Source: Pseudomonas hefeiensis
Lineage (GTDB): Bacteria > Pseudomonadota > Gammaproteobacteria > Pseudomonadales > Pseudomonadaceae
Assembly: GCF_030687835.1 (NCBI RefSeq)
Contig: NZ_CP117449.1
Location: forward strand, 4,464,001 to 4,528,000
Direction: 5' to 3'
Length of the DNA stretch: 64,000 bases
The position numbers and the translations under genes were made by a program. Positions 1-9,494 of this stretch are shown here, in pieces. The notes below the pieces were generated by a model. It did no database searches. It was given only the letters and a program-made list of their open reading frames with translations, and had not been told where the DNA came from. Position 1 is the first letter of the stretch. Every line of letters begins with the position of its first letter.

Positions 1-1
1 C

Positions 2-1171
2 AGCAACGACCACATCCACACACGCCTGACCCATTCGCTGGAAGTCAGTTGCGTGGGGCGCTCCCTGGGCATGCGCGTGGGAGAAACCATCCGCAACGTG
101 CTGCCTGACTGGTGTGAGCCAAGCGACTTGGGCATGGTGGTGCAATCGGCCTGTCTGGCCCATGACATCGGCAACCCGCCATTTGGTCATTCCGGTGAAG
201 ACGCCATACGCTATTGGTTCCAGCAGGCTGCCGGTCGCGGTTGGCTGGACGCCATGAGCGAGGCCGAGCGCAATGACTTTCTCAATTTCGAAGGCAACGC
301 CCAAGGGTTCCGGGTGCTCACGCAGCTTGAATACCACCAGTTCGACGGCGGTACGCGGCTGACTTACGCCACCCTCGGCACCTACCTGAAATACCCCTGG
401 ACCGCTCGTCACGCAGACTCCCTGGGCTACAAGAAGCACAAGTTCGGCTGCTACCAGAGCGAACTGCCATTGCTGGAGCAGATCGCCCACAAACTCGGCC
501 TGCCTCAGCTCGAAGACCAACGCTGGGCACGGCATCCACTCGTTTACCTGATGGAAGCCGCCGATGACATCTGCTATGCGCTGATCGACCTGGAAGATGG
601 CGTGGAAATGGAGCTGCTGGAATACTCGCAAGTAGAGTCGCTGCTTCTGGACCTGGTGGGCGACGATCTCCCGGACACTTACCGTCAGCTTGGGCCGCTG
701 GACTCCCGACGACGCAAACTGGCGATCCTGCGGGGCAAGGCCATCGAACACCTGACCAACGCCGCGGCCAGGGCTTTCGTCGAGCAGCAGCAAGCGTTGC
801 TGGCCGGCACGCTGCCAGGGGACCTGGTGGAGCACATGCATGGCCCAGCCAAACGCTGCGTACTGAATGCCAAGGACATGGCGCGCAAGAAAATATTCCA
901 GGATAAGCGCAAGACCCTGCACGAGATCGGCGCTTACACCACGTTGGAAATCCTCCTCAACGGATTTTGCGGCGCCGCCCTGGAGCAGCATGGCGGTCGT
1001 ACGCCGTCGTTCAAGAATCGCCGCATTCTGGATCTACTGGGCAACAACGCGCCCGATCCGAACGGCTCTTTGCATGGTGCGTTCTTGCGAATGATCGATT
1101 TTATCGCCGGGATGACCGACAGTTACGCCAGCGAAATGGCCCAGGAGATGACGGGCCGTACCCGCCAGTGA
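2..1171 (+). CDS. dgt: dGTPase-like HD hydrolase, 5' end outside window
   Basis: Deoxyguanosine triphosphate triphosphohydrolase-like protein, expected to cleave dGTP/dNTPs to nucleoside and triphosphate in the cytoplasm. The reading frame is open from base 2, so the start codon lies upstream; the first visible residues include [10 protein letters not shown], the first metal-binding His of the HD fold. The [16 protein letters not shown] motif (about bases 158-205) carries the diagnostic His-Asp pair followed by the dGTPase-type GNPPFGH segment. The C-terminal part ([15 protein letters not shown]) also matches the family. The gene is followed by the rocA2/rocS2-like pair; as I recall, PAO1 has the same order (PA3043-PA3045). 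Function is inferred from family only. Confidence 0.9.
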   Translation, partial: SNDHIHTRLTHSLEVSCVGRSLGMRVGETIRNVLPDWCEPSDLGMVVQSACLAHDIGNPPFGHSGEDAIRYWFQQAAGRGWLDAMSEAERNDFLNFEGNAQGFRVLTQLEYHQFDGGTRLTYATLGTYLKYPWTARHADSLGYKKHKFGCYQSELPLLEQIAHKLGLPQLEDQRWARHPLVYLMEAADDICYALIDLEDGVEMELLEYSQVESLLLDLVGDDLPDTYRQLGPLDSRRRKLAILRGKAIEHLTNAAARAFVEQQQALLAGTLPGDLVEHMHGPAKRCVLNAKDMARKKIFQDKRKTLHEIGAYTTLEILLNGFCGAALEQHGGRTPSFKNRRILDLLGNNAPDPNGSLHGAFLRMIDFIAGMTDSYASEMAQEMTGRTRQ

Positions 1172-1555
1172 CAACTGACGTCGGCCACCACCGCCAGCCG
1201 ACGCCATGCCTTCATCAAAGTGGAACGAGCCTGCTATCGCGCGCAGGCTCGCTCACAACGGCTCGTCGCGAAAGTTGTACATAAAAGGACGGGGAAACAT
1301 TCTAATAAATCACCTCTCCCGACTTACTTTAACAAATGACTTCTCCAAAGAAACACCCGGCCATCCATAACTTTGCAATATAAAACTGACGCAACTCTTC
1401 CTGCCTGCCTACCGCACCCCTTATTACCCCGTAGTACCACACCTCTTTTTTTGTAGGAAACTTCTGAAATTGAAGATGTACGCCTGTCGCCTCATACGAC
1501 CTCGGCTTTAACTGGGCTAAGGTGCGCGCTTTATAAGCTCGTAGGGACTTTATTC
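1172..1555. other. intergenic region upstream of rocA2-like gene
   Basis: 384 bases without a supported gene. A 9-bp perfect inverted repeat (CGAGCCTGC ... GCAGGCTCG, 1226-1251, 8-nt loop) lies 55 bases after the dgt stop and looks like a degenerate REP or weak terminator without a T run. The second half is AT-rich and probably holds the promoter of the downstream regulator, but I see no convincing -35/-10 pair. A Shine-Dalgarno AGGGA (about 1543-1547) precedes the ATG at 1556. Confidence 0.5.
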
Positions 1556-2182
1556 ATGAACTCCGTTTTCATTGTCGACGACCATCCAGTCATCCGCCTC
1601 GCCGTGCGCATGCTCCTGGAGCATGAAGGCTATAAAGTCGTAGGGGAAACTGACAACGGCGTCGATGCGATGCAAATGGTGCGCGAATGCATGCCGGACC
1701 TGGTCATCCTGGACATCAGCATACCCAAACTTGACGGGCTGGAAATCCTCTCGCGCTTCAACGCCATGACCACTCCGCTTAAAACCTTGGTGCTCACGGC
1801 CCAATCCCCAACGCTCTTCGGCATTCGATGCATGCAATCCGGCGCCTCCGGATACGTTTGTAAACAGGAAGACCTCAGCGAGTTGGTTAGCGCGATCAAA
1901 GCCGTGCTGTCAGGCTACAACTATTTCCCCAGCCAAGCGCTGAACCCTGTCCGTCATGATGATCCGCGCAGTATGGAGTTGGAACTTTTCAAGAGTGTCA
2001 ATGACCGTGAGCTGATGGTGCTGCAACTTTTTGCTCAAGGCCGTACCAACAAGGAAATAGCCAAAGGCATGTTTCTAAGCAACAAGACCGTTAGCACTTA
2101 CAAAAAAAGGCTGATGCAGAAACTCAAAGTCAAATCCCTGGTAGAGCTGATTGAAATGGCAAAGCGCAACGCGCTGGTGTGA
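1556..2182 (+). CDS. rocA2: LuxR/NarL-type response regulator (RocA2/BvgA-like)
   Basis: Two-component response regulator, 208 aa. The receiver domain (about 1-120) has the acidic pair D8-D9, the phosphoacceptor D53 in VILDISIP, T81 and K103. A LuxR-type helix-turn-helix fills about 143-203 (NDRELMVLQLFAQGRTNKEIAKG then VSTYKKRL). The sequence resembles BvgA/EvgA and the P. aeruginosa RocA regulators that control Cup fimbriae and efflux genes. It overlaps the following sensor gene by 4 bases (GTGA), so the two are translationally coupled and form a cognate pair. The symbol rests on family resemblance plus the dgt neighbour; the target genes are not visible here. Confidence 0.85.
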   Translation: MNSVFIVDDHPVIRLAVRMLLEHEGYKVVGETDNGVDAMQMVRECMPDLVILDISIPKLDGLEILSRFNAMTTPLKTLVLTAQSPTLFGIRCMQSGASGYVCKQEDLSELVSAIKAVLSGYNYFPSQALNPVRHDDPRSMELELFKSVNDRELMVLQLFAQGRTNKEIAKGMFLSNKTVSTYKKRLMQKLKVKSLVELIEMAKRNALV

Positions 2183-5100
2183 GAAAAAACAGGATGCTCA
2201 AATGCATAAAAAAATACCTCCTGCCGTTAATCGCGGGGTTATATGCGCAGGTCCTCATGGCGACGCCGGGAGTGCCCGAGCCCTACACGCTCATGGGACG
2301 TTCGACTGCGGCTCATATCGAAGTCCTGCTCGATAACGCCCACCGTGGCCGGTTGCAGGACCGGCAGGAATTGGTCCTGGGAACGTCCGCGCCGGATTAT
2401 CCGCCTTTCGATCTTTCCACCAGCGGGCGCGACTACGAGGGCATGACCGCCGATTACGCCGGTGTTATCGCCAGGGCGATCGGGCTGCCAATGCGGGTCT
2501 TGCGATTCGGTTCCCGGGACGAGGCCATTTGGGCGCTCAAGCATGGAAAAATCGACATGCTCGGCACCGCCAACGGTTTCGAAGCCCGCACCCCCGGCAT
2601 TGTGCTGTCGACGCCTTATGCAGTGGACCAGCCCGTTCTCGTCACCCGGACGAATGAAAGCCGTTCCCTGACTGAAGATCTCAAGGGGCTGCGGCTAAGC
2701 ATGGTCTATCACTACCTGCCGCTGCGAGAAATTGAAAAGCTTTATCCCAAGGCGATTATCACCACCTACCCTTCTTACCAAAATGCCATAAACGCCGTGG
2801 CTTTCGGCCAGGCCGATGTCTTCCTCGGCGATACCATTTCCACCCACTACATGATCAGCAAGGGGTATTTGAGCAATATCCGCATGGCCAGCTTCGGCAA
2901 GCATGAGTCCTACGGATTCGGTTTCGCAGTCCGAAGTAACGATACCCGGCTGCTGGAGGCTATCAACGCCACGCTGAACCAGATTTCCATCGCCGAACAA
3001 GCAGCCATCTCCAAACGCTGGAGCGCAGGCAGCGACTTGTATCTGACTGAACACAAAATACAACTGACCGCCCGGGAGAAACGCTGGCTGGCAAGGCACC
3101 CGGTGGTTCGAGTCGTCGTGAATGAAACGGCGGCCCCCTTCACTTTTTTCGACTCCGATGGCGATTTTCGCGGCATCAGTGCCGACCTGCTGGAACTGAT
3201 CCGGTTGCGCACCGGCATACGCCTGGAGATCCAGCGCAGTCAGAGCGACAGCGAAATGATTGCCGCGGTGCTGAACGGTCAGGCCGACATGATTGCTGCG
3301 CTGTTGCCCAGCAGCGAACGACAACAACAATTGAAGTTCAGCCGCCCCTATGTCGACAGCTCATTCGTGCTGCTGACCCGTAAACAGTCTGACACCCCGG
3401 CAACCCTCGACCAGTTCGGAGACCGAAGCCTGGCAATCACCAAAGGCAATCCGGTCATTGAATGGCTGCGCAGCCAGTATCCCAGCATCAGGATCATCGA
3501 AACCGTCGACCCCCTGCATGCCGTGGAAATGCTCGCCCACGGTCAGGTCGACGGCGGTGTGAATTCTCTGGTCATGGCCAACTACTTCATTTCATCCCAC
3601 TCGCTGCGGGACACGTTGCAAATCAGCAGCACCGTAGGCACCCAGCAGGCCATGTTCTCGCTGGCCACGGCTAAAAATACCCCAGAGCTGAACGCCATTC
3701 TCGACAAAGCCTTGACCAGTATCGACCCCGACGAACTGGGCGTGATCAACAACCGTTGGCGGGGTTACGTTTCGGCATCGGAACACGCTTGGCGCACTTA
3801 TAACCGCCTGTTTTTCCAGATTGTCGCCGCCGTCGGTCTCTTGTTACTGCTGTCTCTGGCATGGAATGCCTATATGCAGCGGCAGATCAGGCAACGTCAA
3901 CGGGCGGAGCTGGCCCTCAATGACCAGCTTGAGTTCATGCATTCGCTGCTCAATGGCACCCCCCACCCCATCTATGTCAGAGATCGCAACGGTTTCTTGC
4001 AAAGCTGCAATGACAGTTATCTGCAGACGTTCAACGTCAAACGCGAAGAGGTCATCGGCAAGAACGTCATGCCCGGTTCCATGAGCAATGCCTTCGAAGC
4101 GCGAGAGTACCAAGCGGACTATCAGCGGGTCATGGCCGAAGGCACCCCACTGCTCATGGATCGCCCGTTGCATATCGGGGATAACAAACTGACCATCTAC
4201 CATTGGATTCTCCCCTATCGCAACTCCAGCGCCGAAGTACAGGGCATCATCGGCGGCTGGATCGACATCAGCGAACGACGCCAGCTGTTCGATGAACTGC
4301 GAGCCGCCAAGGAGCGGGCCGATGATGCGAACCGCGCCAAAAGCACGTTCCTGGCGACCATGAGCCATGAAATCCGCACCCCCATGAACGCAGTGATCGG
4401 CATGCTTGAACTGGCCTTGAAACATGCCGACAAGGGTCATCTGGACCGCTCGACAATAGAAGTCGCGTACGAATCGGCTTCCGGCATGCTGGAGCTGATA
4501 GGCGACATCCTGGACATTGCACGTATCGAATCAGGTCATCTGAGCCTGGCACCTGAACGGGTCAACCTCAGGGCCATGCTGCAATCGGTCATACGGGTTT
4601 TCGAAGGCATAGCCCGGCAGAAGAACCTGGAATTGTCGCTGCTGTTCGACCCAGTCGAAGGCAACCCGGACGTCCTGATAGACCCCTTGCGATTCAAACA
4701 GGTGCTCTCGAACCTGATCAGCAATGCCCTCAAATTTACCGAAGAGGGCCAGGTACAGATCAAAGTCCAACTGTCACGAGTCGCCCGGGATGATGCCCTG
4801 CACATGCAACTGGAGGTCAGCGACAGCGGCATCGGCATCCGTCCGGCAGACCTGCAGCGCCTCTTCGAGCCTTTTTCCCAGGTCGACAATACCGGCCGGA
4901 TGGCGCGAACGGGTGCGGGGCTTGGCCTGGTGATCAGTCGCAACCTGTGTCAGATGATGGGCGGCAGCCTGCACATGAGCAGCCAGCCGGGCATTGGTAC
5001 CCAGGTCCAGGTTTCCCTGCAACTGACCACCCTGCCAAAGACAGCAGTCGGCACGCCCCCTGAGCCTGTCATTGATACAGCCGCGGCCGCCTTGAGTGTT

Positions 5101-5814
5101 CTCGTCGTGGATGATCATCCGGCCAATCGGTTGTTGATGTCGCAGCAACTGGAATACCTGGGTCATCACTACCATGTCGCCCATGATGGCGCGCAAGGGC
5201 TCAAGGCCTGGCGTGAAGGGGATTTCGATCTGGTCATTGCCGACTGCAACATGCCCATCATGGATGGTTACGAACTGGCCAGATCGATTCGTCGCCATGA
5301 GCGCGAACGAGCACTGCCGCGCTGCACCATCCTAGGGTTTACCGCCAATGCGCAACCGGAGGAAAAACCACGCTGCCAGGAGGCCGGAATGGACGACTGC
5401 CTGTTCAAACCCATCAGCCTGAGCGCCCTGAGCCAATGGATGAAAACGGTGAGATCCGCCGGCCGGCCAGGGGTTTTCAATGTGCAGAGCCTGCAGGCAT
5501 TGACCGGTGGCAACCCCTTGTCCATCCGGCGCCTGTTGGAAGAACTGCTCAACAGCAATCGTTCGGACCGTCAGGAATTGCTCGACGTCGCCCGCGGTGG
5601 GAACCGGCAGGCACTGACCGAAACGGCGCACAAAATAAAAGGCGTCGCCCGAATTGTGCAGGCGACCTCGCTGATTCAGCGATGCGAAGCGCTGGAACAC
5701 GCCTGTCATAAGGCTCAGGGGCCTGAACCCATTGGCGAATATACCAAGGCCCTCGATCACGCCCTGATTGACCTGGAGCGGGCCCTGGAAACCGAGATCG
5801 CCAAGGCAAAATAA
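2179..5814 (+). CDS. rocS2: BvgS-type unorthodox hybrid sensor kinase (RocS2-like)
   Basis: Inner-membrane hybrid histidine kinase of about 1211 aa. Order: a short signal segment; two periplasmic substrate-binding (SBP_bac_3, Venus-flytrap) domains at about 45-280 and 290-535; one membrane span at about 544-566; a PAS domain at about 580-700; HisKA with H730 (MSHEIRTPMNA); HATPase with N-box and DSGIGI near 880; receiver domain with D1022; and a C-terminal HPt domain with H1151 (AHKIKG). This is the complete BvgS/EvgS phosphorelay layout. The GTG at 2179 couples it to the regulator; an in-frame ATG at 2194 is an equally plausible start since it begins the MLKCIKKYLLPL signal-like sequence. 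The ligand of the flytrap domains is unknown. Confidence 0.88.
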   Translation: MRKNRMLKCIKKYLLPLIAGLYAQVLMATPGVPEPYTLMGRSTAAHIEVLLDNAHRGRLQDRQELVLGTSAPDYPPFDLSTSGRDYEGMTADYAGVIARAIGLPMRVLRFGSRDEAIWALKHGKIDMLGTANGFEARTPGIVLSTPYAVDQPVLVTRTNESRSLTEDLKGLRLSMVYHYLPLREIEKLYPKAIITTYPSYQNAINAVAFGQADVFLGDTISTHYMISKGYLSNIRMASFGKHESYGFGFAVRSNDTRLLEAINATLNQISIAEQAAISKRWSAGSDLYLTEHKIQLTAREKRWLARHPVVRVVVNETAAPFTFFDSDGDFRGISADLLELIRLRTGIRLEIQRSQSDSEMIAAVLNGQADMIAALLPSSERQQQLKFSRPYVDSSFVLLTRKQSDTPATLDQFGDRSLAITKGNPVIEWLRSQYPSIRIIETVDPLHAVEMLAHGQVDGGVNSLVMANYFISSHSLRDTLQISSTVGTQQAMFSLATAKNTPELNAILDKALTSIDPDELGVINNRWRGYVSASEHAWRTYNRLFFQIVAAVGLLLLLSLAWNAYMQRQIRQRQRAELALNDQLEFMHSLLNGTPHPIYVRDRNGFLQSCNDSYLQTFNVKREEVIGKNVMPGSMSNAFEAREYQADYQRVMAEGTPLLMDRPLHIGDNKLTIYHWILPYRNSSAEVQGIIGGWIDISERRQLFDELRAAKERADDANRAKSTFLATMSHEIRTPMNAVIGMLELALKHADKGHLDRSTIEVAYESASGMLELIGDILDIARIESGHLSLAPERVNLRAMLQSVIRVFEGIARQKNLELSLLFDPVEGNPDVLIDPLRFKQVLSNLISNALKFTEEGQVQIKVQLSRVARDDALHMQLEVSDSGIGIRPADLQRLFEPFSQVDNTGRMARTGAGLGLVISRNLCQMMGGSLHMSSQPGIGTQVQVSLQLTTLPKTAVGTPPEPVIDTAAAALSVLVVDDHPANRLLMSQQLEYLGHHYHVAHDGAQGLKAWREGDFDLVIADCNMPIMDGYELARSIRRHERERALPRCTILGFTANAQPEEKPRCQEAGMDDCLFKPISLSALSQWMKTVRSAGRPGVFNVQSLQALTGGNPLSIRRLLEELLNSNRSDRQELLDVARGGNRQALTETAHKIKGVARIVQATSLIQRCEALEHACHKAQGPEPIGEYTKALDHALIDLERALETEIAKAK

Positions 5815-5855
5815 TCCAGTGTTTACTATGCTGTTCGCTCAGCAGTGCGCACCAG

Positions 5856-5911
5856 GGGGCGTTCTCAGTTGGTATCCCCCGGCGCGGCAGGAAATCAGTT
5901 GGGAACGCCCC
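5856..5911 (+). promoter_or_regulatory. inverted repeat in leader of the HD-GYP gene
   Basis: GGGGCGTTC (5856-5864) pairs perfectly with GAACGCCCC (5903-5911) across a 38-nt loop. The loop begins and ends with copies of TCAGTTG. It lies between the rocS2-like stop codon and the HD-GYP start at 5932, just ahead of the GGAG ribosome-binding site. It could be an mRNA leader structure or a weak terminator of the upstream operon; there is no T run. Confidence 0.4.
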
Positions 5912-5931
5912 TAACACTTGGAGTGACTGCA

Positions 5932-8880
5932 ATGCCCAGCGCACCGCGTCCGCAACAACGCCGGTTTCCCTTGCACGTACACATCAGCGTGATGTTTACG
6001 TTGCTCTTGCTGCTGACCGGTGTGGTGCTAGGGATTTTCAACTACCGCCAAACCACGCAAATCATCCTGTCCAGCAGTGAGAAACTGTTCAACCGCATTG
6101 AGCAGGACGTGCGCCTGGACTTATATGACACCTATGAACCCATTCGCCACCTGCTGGGCCTGCTGGCCGATTACCCGGCGACACGCGAACCCCGGATAGC
6201 TCAGCGCCTGGCCCTGCTCGCCCCCTTCAGCCAGGCGCTGCGGGACAACCCGAACCTGGCGTCGTTGTACCTGGCCGACAGCAATGGCGACTTCCTGATG
6301 GTCCGTCCCTTACGCACCGAAGCCCTGAAAAACGCGCTGAAAGCGCCGGCCAACGCCGCCTACCAGGTCTGGACCGTGGACCGGACAGAGACCGCCGGCC
6401 AGGTTCACGCCCAGTCGCTGTTCTACGACCAGACCCTGGCGCTCATTGATCATCAGGACATTGCCGACGAATCCTATGATCCACGCAACCGAGGCTGGTT
6501 TCGCAGCGCACTGGGCAGCGCCGAGCAAATTACCACCGAACCCTACGTCTTCTTCTCCACCCAAAACCTGGGCACTACCCTCGCCCGGCGCAGCGGTGAA
6601 CAAGCAGTCATCGCTGCCGACCTGACCCTGGCGTCCCTGTCCCAGACCCTGGCCAAGCACAGGGTGACCGCCGGCACCGAAATCGTGCTGCTCGACCCCC
6701 AAGGCAATACGGTCGCCTACCCCGACAGTCAACGACTGATCACCGACACTCAGTCGGCACGCCTGATCAAGGCACGCGACCTCAGCCCGGCCATCGCCGC
6801 CGCACTCGACGACGACACTGACACCCCACGCCTGGAAGTTGGCGGACGCCAATGGATCGTTTCGCGCAGCCACATGCAGGAAGGCGGACCGCAAGGCCTG
6901 GAACTGGCGTTGCTGGTCCCTGAAGATGAGTTGCTGGCCGATGCCTACCGCATGCGCTGGCAAGGCGCGCTGATCACCCTCGCCACCCTGCTGCTGTGCC
7001 TGCCCCTGGGCTGGTTGACCTCCAGGATTCTGGTCAAGCCCCTGCGCGCACTGGTGCAGGAGGCCGATGCCATTCGCAGCTTTGATTTCAACTACCCGGT
7101 GTCCCGTCGCTCCCCCGTGCTGGAGGTCGATCAGTTGAGCGTCTCGATGGCGCGGATGAAGGAGACCCTGGCGAGCTTCTTCGAAATCACCGCCAGCCTG
7201 CGCGCCGAAACCCGCTTTGCCCCGTTGCTGGAGCGGGTGTTGTTCGAGACGGTGAAAATCGGCCAGGCCCAGGCTGGCCTGATTTACCTGCGCGAGAACG
7301 ATGATGATCGGGTCAGGCCATACGGGTTGGTCATCGATGGAACGCCTCGGGACCTTGCAGCCTTCGAGTTGCAAGGTTATGCGCTCAAGGCAGACAACAG
7401 CCCGCCTTGGCTGCAGCAACTGAACGCTTCGGACAATCTCGTCACCTCACTGGGCTTCGAACAAGCCGCCGACCTCAAGAGTGTCTTGCTGGCACTGGAC
7501 GCTCCACGGGTCCACCTGATCGGTATCCGCCTACGTAATCGTCACCAGGAAACCGTCGGGGTCCTGGTGCTGCTGATGACCGACAGTGGCACCGATGCCG
7601 ACCTGGAAAAGCTGCAGCCGGACCGCATCGCCTTCCTGCAGGCTGTGTCCGGCGCCGCCACCGTTAGCATTGAGGGCCAGCGCCTACAAGCCCGGCAAAA
7701 ACAATTGCTCGATTCGTTCATCCAACTGCTGGCCGGAGCGATCGATGCCAAGAGCCCCTACACGGGCGGTCATTGCCAGCGGGTCCCAGCCTTGACGCTG
7801 ATGCTCGCCCAGGCCGCCGCTGCCAGCCAGGCGCCAGCGTTCCAGGCCTACCGACCCACGGAAGATGAGTGGGAAGCACTGCACATCGCCTCCTGGCTGC
7901 ACGATTGCGGCAAGGTCACCACACCCGAATACGTGGTGGACAAAGCCACCAAACTGGAAACCCTGAACGACCGGATCCACGAGATCCGTACTCGCTTCGA
8001 GGTGCTCAAGCGCGACGCCTGGGTCGATTACTGGAAGGCCCTGGCAGCGGGCGGCGAGTCGTCATCCCTGGCCCCGCAGCGCGACGCGATACTGGCCAGC
8101 CTCGATGACGACTTTGCCTTTGTCGCCCACTGCAACCTGGGCTCCGAGGCCATGGCCGACGCCGACCTGCAACGCTTGCAACGTATCGCTCAACGTCCGT
8201 GGACCCGGACTCTGGATGATCGCCTGGGGGTTTCCTGGGAAGAGAACCGCCGCCAGGCACGCACGCCCAAGCCAACGCTTCCAGTCACTGAACAGTTGCT
8301 GACGGACAAGCCCGAGCACTTGGTGCAGAGGCATGAAGCCGAACTGATCCCGACGGACAACCCATGGGGTTTCCAGCTCGATGTGCCGCCCTGGAAATAC
8401 AATCGCGGCGAGCTCTACAACCTCAGCATCACCCGGGGCACGCTGACGCGAGAGGAGCGCTATGTCATCAATCATCACATGGTGCAAACAATCCTGATGC
8501 TCAGCCAGTTGCCCTTCCCCAGCCATTTGGACAACGTGGCGGAGATCGCCGGGGGGCACCACGAGAAAATGGACGGTACGGGATATCCCAAGCGGCTCAA
8601 ACGCGAGGAAATGAGTCTGCCTGCACGCATGATGGCGATTGCGGACATTTTCGAAGCGCTGACGGCGGCCGACCGACCTTACAAGAAAGCCAAGAAACTC
8701 AGTGAAGCCCTGGGCATCATGGCCACCATGTGCCGTGACGCCCACATCGATCCAGAGCTGTTCGGGCTGTTCATCGATGAAAAGATTTACCTGAGCTACG
8801 CCAGCCAGTTTCTCGACCCGCGTCAGATCGATGAAGTCGACCCGGACAGCCTGCTGGCCAAAGCGGGGTTGCAGGCATGA
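5932..8880 (+). CDS. Cache-HAMP-GAF-HD-GYP membrane protein, putative c-di-GMP phosphodiesterase
   Basis: 982-aa inner-membrane signalling protein. A first membrane span (about 20-40), a periplasmic dCache-type sensor (about 45-330), a second span plus HAMP (about 340-410), a GAF domain (about 425-580) and a C-terminal HD-GYP domain. The HD pair is H657-D658 (LHDCGKV), the later histidines are in INHHM (H848-H849) and GGHHEKMDGTGYP (H876-H877, G884-Y885-P886), so metal ligands and the GYP signature are intact. About 150 residues are inserted between the HD helix and the INHHM helix, unusual for the family. Start chosen at the ATG with GGAG ten bases upstream; 29 extra codons of open frame precede it. 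The position next to a Roc-type system suggests a role in surface behaviour (inference). Confidence 0.88.
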   Translation: MPSAPRPQQRRFPLHVHISVMFTLLLLLTGVVLGIFNYRQTTQIILSSSEKLFNRIEQDVRLDLYDTYEPIRHLLGLLADYPATREPRIAQRLALLAPFSQALRDNPNLASLYLADSNGDFLMVRPLRTEALKNALKAPANAAYQVWTVDRTETAGQVHAQSLFYDQTLALIDHQDIADESYDPRNRGWFRSALGSAEQITTEPYVFFSTQNLGTTLARRSGEQAVIAADLTLASLSQTLAKHRVTAGTEIVLLDPQGNTVAYPDSQRLITDTQSARLIKARDLSPAIAAALDDDTDTPRLEVGGRQWIVSRSHMQEGGPQGLELALLVPEDELLADAYRMRWQGALITLATLLLCLPLGWLTSRILVKPLRALVQEADAIRSFDFNYPVSRRSPVLEVDQLSVSMARMKETLASFFEITASLRAETRFAPLLERVLFETVKIGQAQAGLIYLRENDDDRVRPYGLVIDGTPRDLAAFELQGYALKADNSPPWLQQLNASDNLVTSLGFEQAADLKSVLLALDAPRVHLIGIRLRNRHQETVGVLVLLMTDSGTDADLEKLQPDRIAFLQAVSGAATVSIEGQRLQARQKQLLDSFIQLLAGAIDAKSPYTGGHCQRVPALTLMLAQAAAASQAPAFQAYRPTEDEWEALHIASWLHDCGKVTTPEYVVDKATKLETLNDRIHEIRTRFEVLKRDAWVDYWKALAAGGESSSLAPQRDAILASLDDDFAFVAHCNLGSEAMADADLQRLQRIAQRPWTRTLDDRLGVSWEENRRQARTPKPTLPVTEQLLTDKPEHLVQRHEAELIPTDNPWGFQLDVPPWKYNRGELYNLSITRGTLTREERYVINHHMVQTILMLSQLPFPSHLDNVAEIAGGHHEKMDGTGYPKRLKREEMSLPARMMAIADIFEALTAADRPYKKAKKLSEALGIMATMCRDAHIDPELFGLFIDEKIYLSYASQFLDPRQIDEVDPDSLLAKAGLQA

Positions 8881-8883
8881 AAG

Positions 8884-9006
8884 CTGTCCCTGTAGGCACT
8901 GCAGAGCGAAGCGAGGCTGCGATCTTTCTCCCGACGCTTGAATCTCAAGCGAAAGATCAAAAGATCGTCCGAACGCGGCCCGAGCCTTCGCCAGCGCCTA
9001 CGGCAA
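8884..9006. repeat. dispersed Pseudomonas intergenic repeat (GCGATCTTT family)
   Basis: Region of the type CTGTAGG-x-CTGC ... GGCTGCGATCTTT ... AAAGATCAAAAGATCG ... GCGCCTACGG, with inverted CTGTAGG/CCTACGG ends. A related copy is at 36988-37070. It fills the space between two convergent genes and may act in transcription termination. Similar elements are common between genes of fluorescens-group pseudomonads. Confidence 0.6.
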
Positions 9007-9011
9007 GCGGA

Positions 9012-9494
9012 TCAGCAGTCTGTCAGGCGCAGGAAGATATCGGCCAGTTGCTCGATACCGGCCCGGTCATGCTCGGTAAAACGCGCCAGTTTCGGACTGT
9101 CCAGATCGAGCACGCCAATCAGGCGCCCGCCCTTGACCAGCGGCACCACCAGTTCGCTGTTCGACGCGCTGTCGCAGGCGATATGACCGGCGAAGGCATG
9201 GACATCTTCGACGCGCTGGGTCTGGCGGGTCGCCGCCGCCGTACCGCACACGCCACGGCCAAAGGGAATCCGCACACAGGCGATCTGCCCCTGGAATGGG
9301 CCCAGCACCAGTTCTTCGTTGCGATTGAGGTAGAAGCCGGCCCAGTTCAAGTCGTCCATCTGACTGAACAGGAAAGCCGAAAACTGCGCTGCATTGGCGA
9401 TGAAATCCCGCTCATCGGCCAACAAGGACTCAAGCTGTGCCGCTAACAAGCCGTAGCCGTCGAGACCTTCGCCTGTGCCTTTCAAATCGATCAT
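9012..9494 (-). CDS. msrC: GAF-type free methionine-(R)-sulfoxide reductase
   Basis: 160-aa single GAF-domain protein matching fRMsr (YebR/MsrC), which reduces free methionine-R-sulfoxide with thioredoxin. The three conserved cysteines are present at C73 (GQIACVRIP), C83 (GRGVCGTA) and C107 (GHIACDSASNSE), spaced as in the E. coli enzyme (84, 94, 118). The WAGFYL and DLDSP segments are also typical. It overlaps the upstream AAA ATPase gene by 4 bases and is probably co-transcribed with it. A second methionine-sulfoxide reductase, msrB, lies 4.5 kb away. Confidence 0.9.
   Translation of the reverse strand: MIDLKGTGEGLDGYGLLAAQLESLLADERDFIANAAQFSAFLFSQMDDLNWAGFYLNRNEELVLGPFQGQIACVRIPFGRGVCGTAAATRQTQRVEDVHAFAGHIACDSASNSELVVPLVKGGRLIGVLDLDSPKLARFTEHDRAGIEQLADIFLRLTDC

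Noticed and set aside
5815..5931. c-di-GMP riboswitch ahead of the HD-GYP gene
   Set aside because: The inverted repeat is real, but I cannot find the conserved core or tetraloop-receptor pattern of known c-di-GMP riboswitch classes.
6310..7419. 369-aa open frame on the minus strand
   Set aside because: Antisense shadow of the HD-GYP gene in GC-rich DNA; no ribosome-binding site and low-complexity Gln/Gly-rich product.
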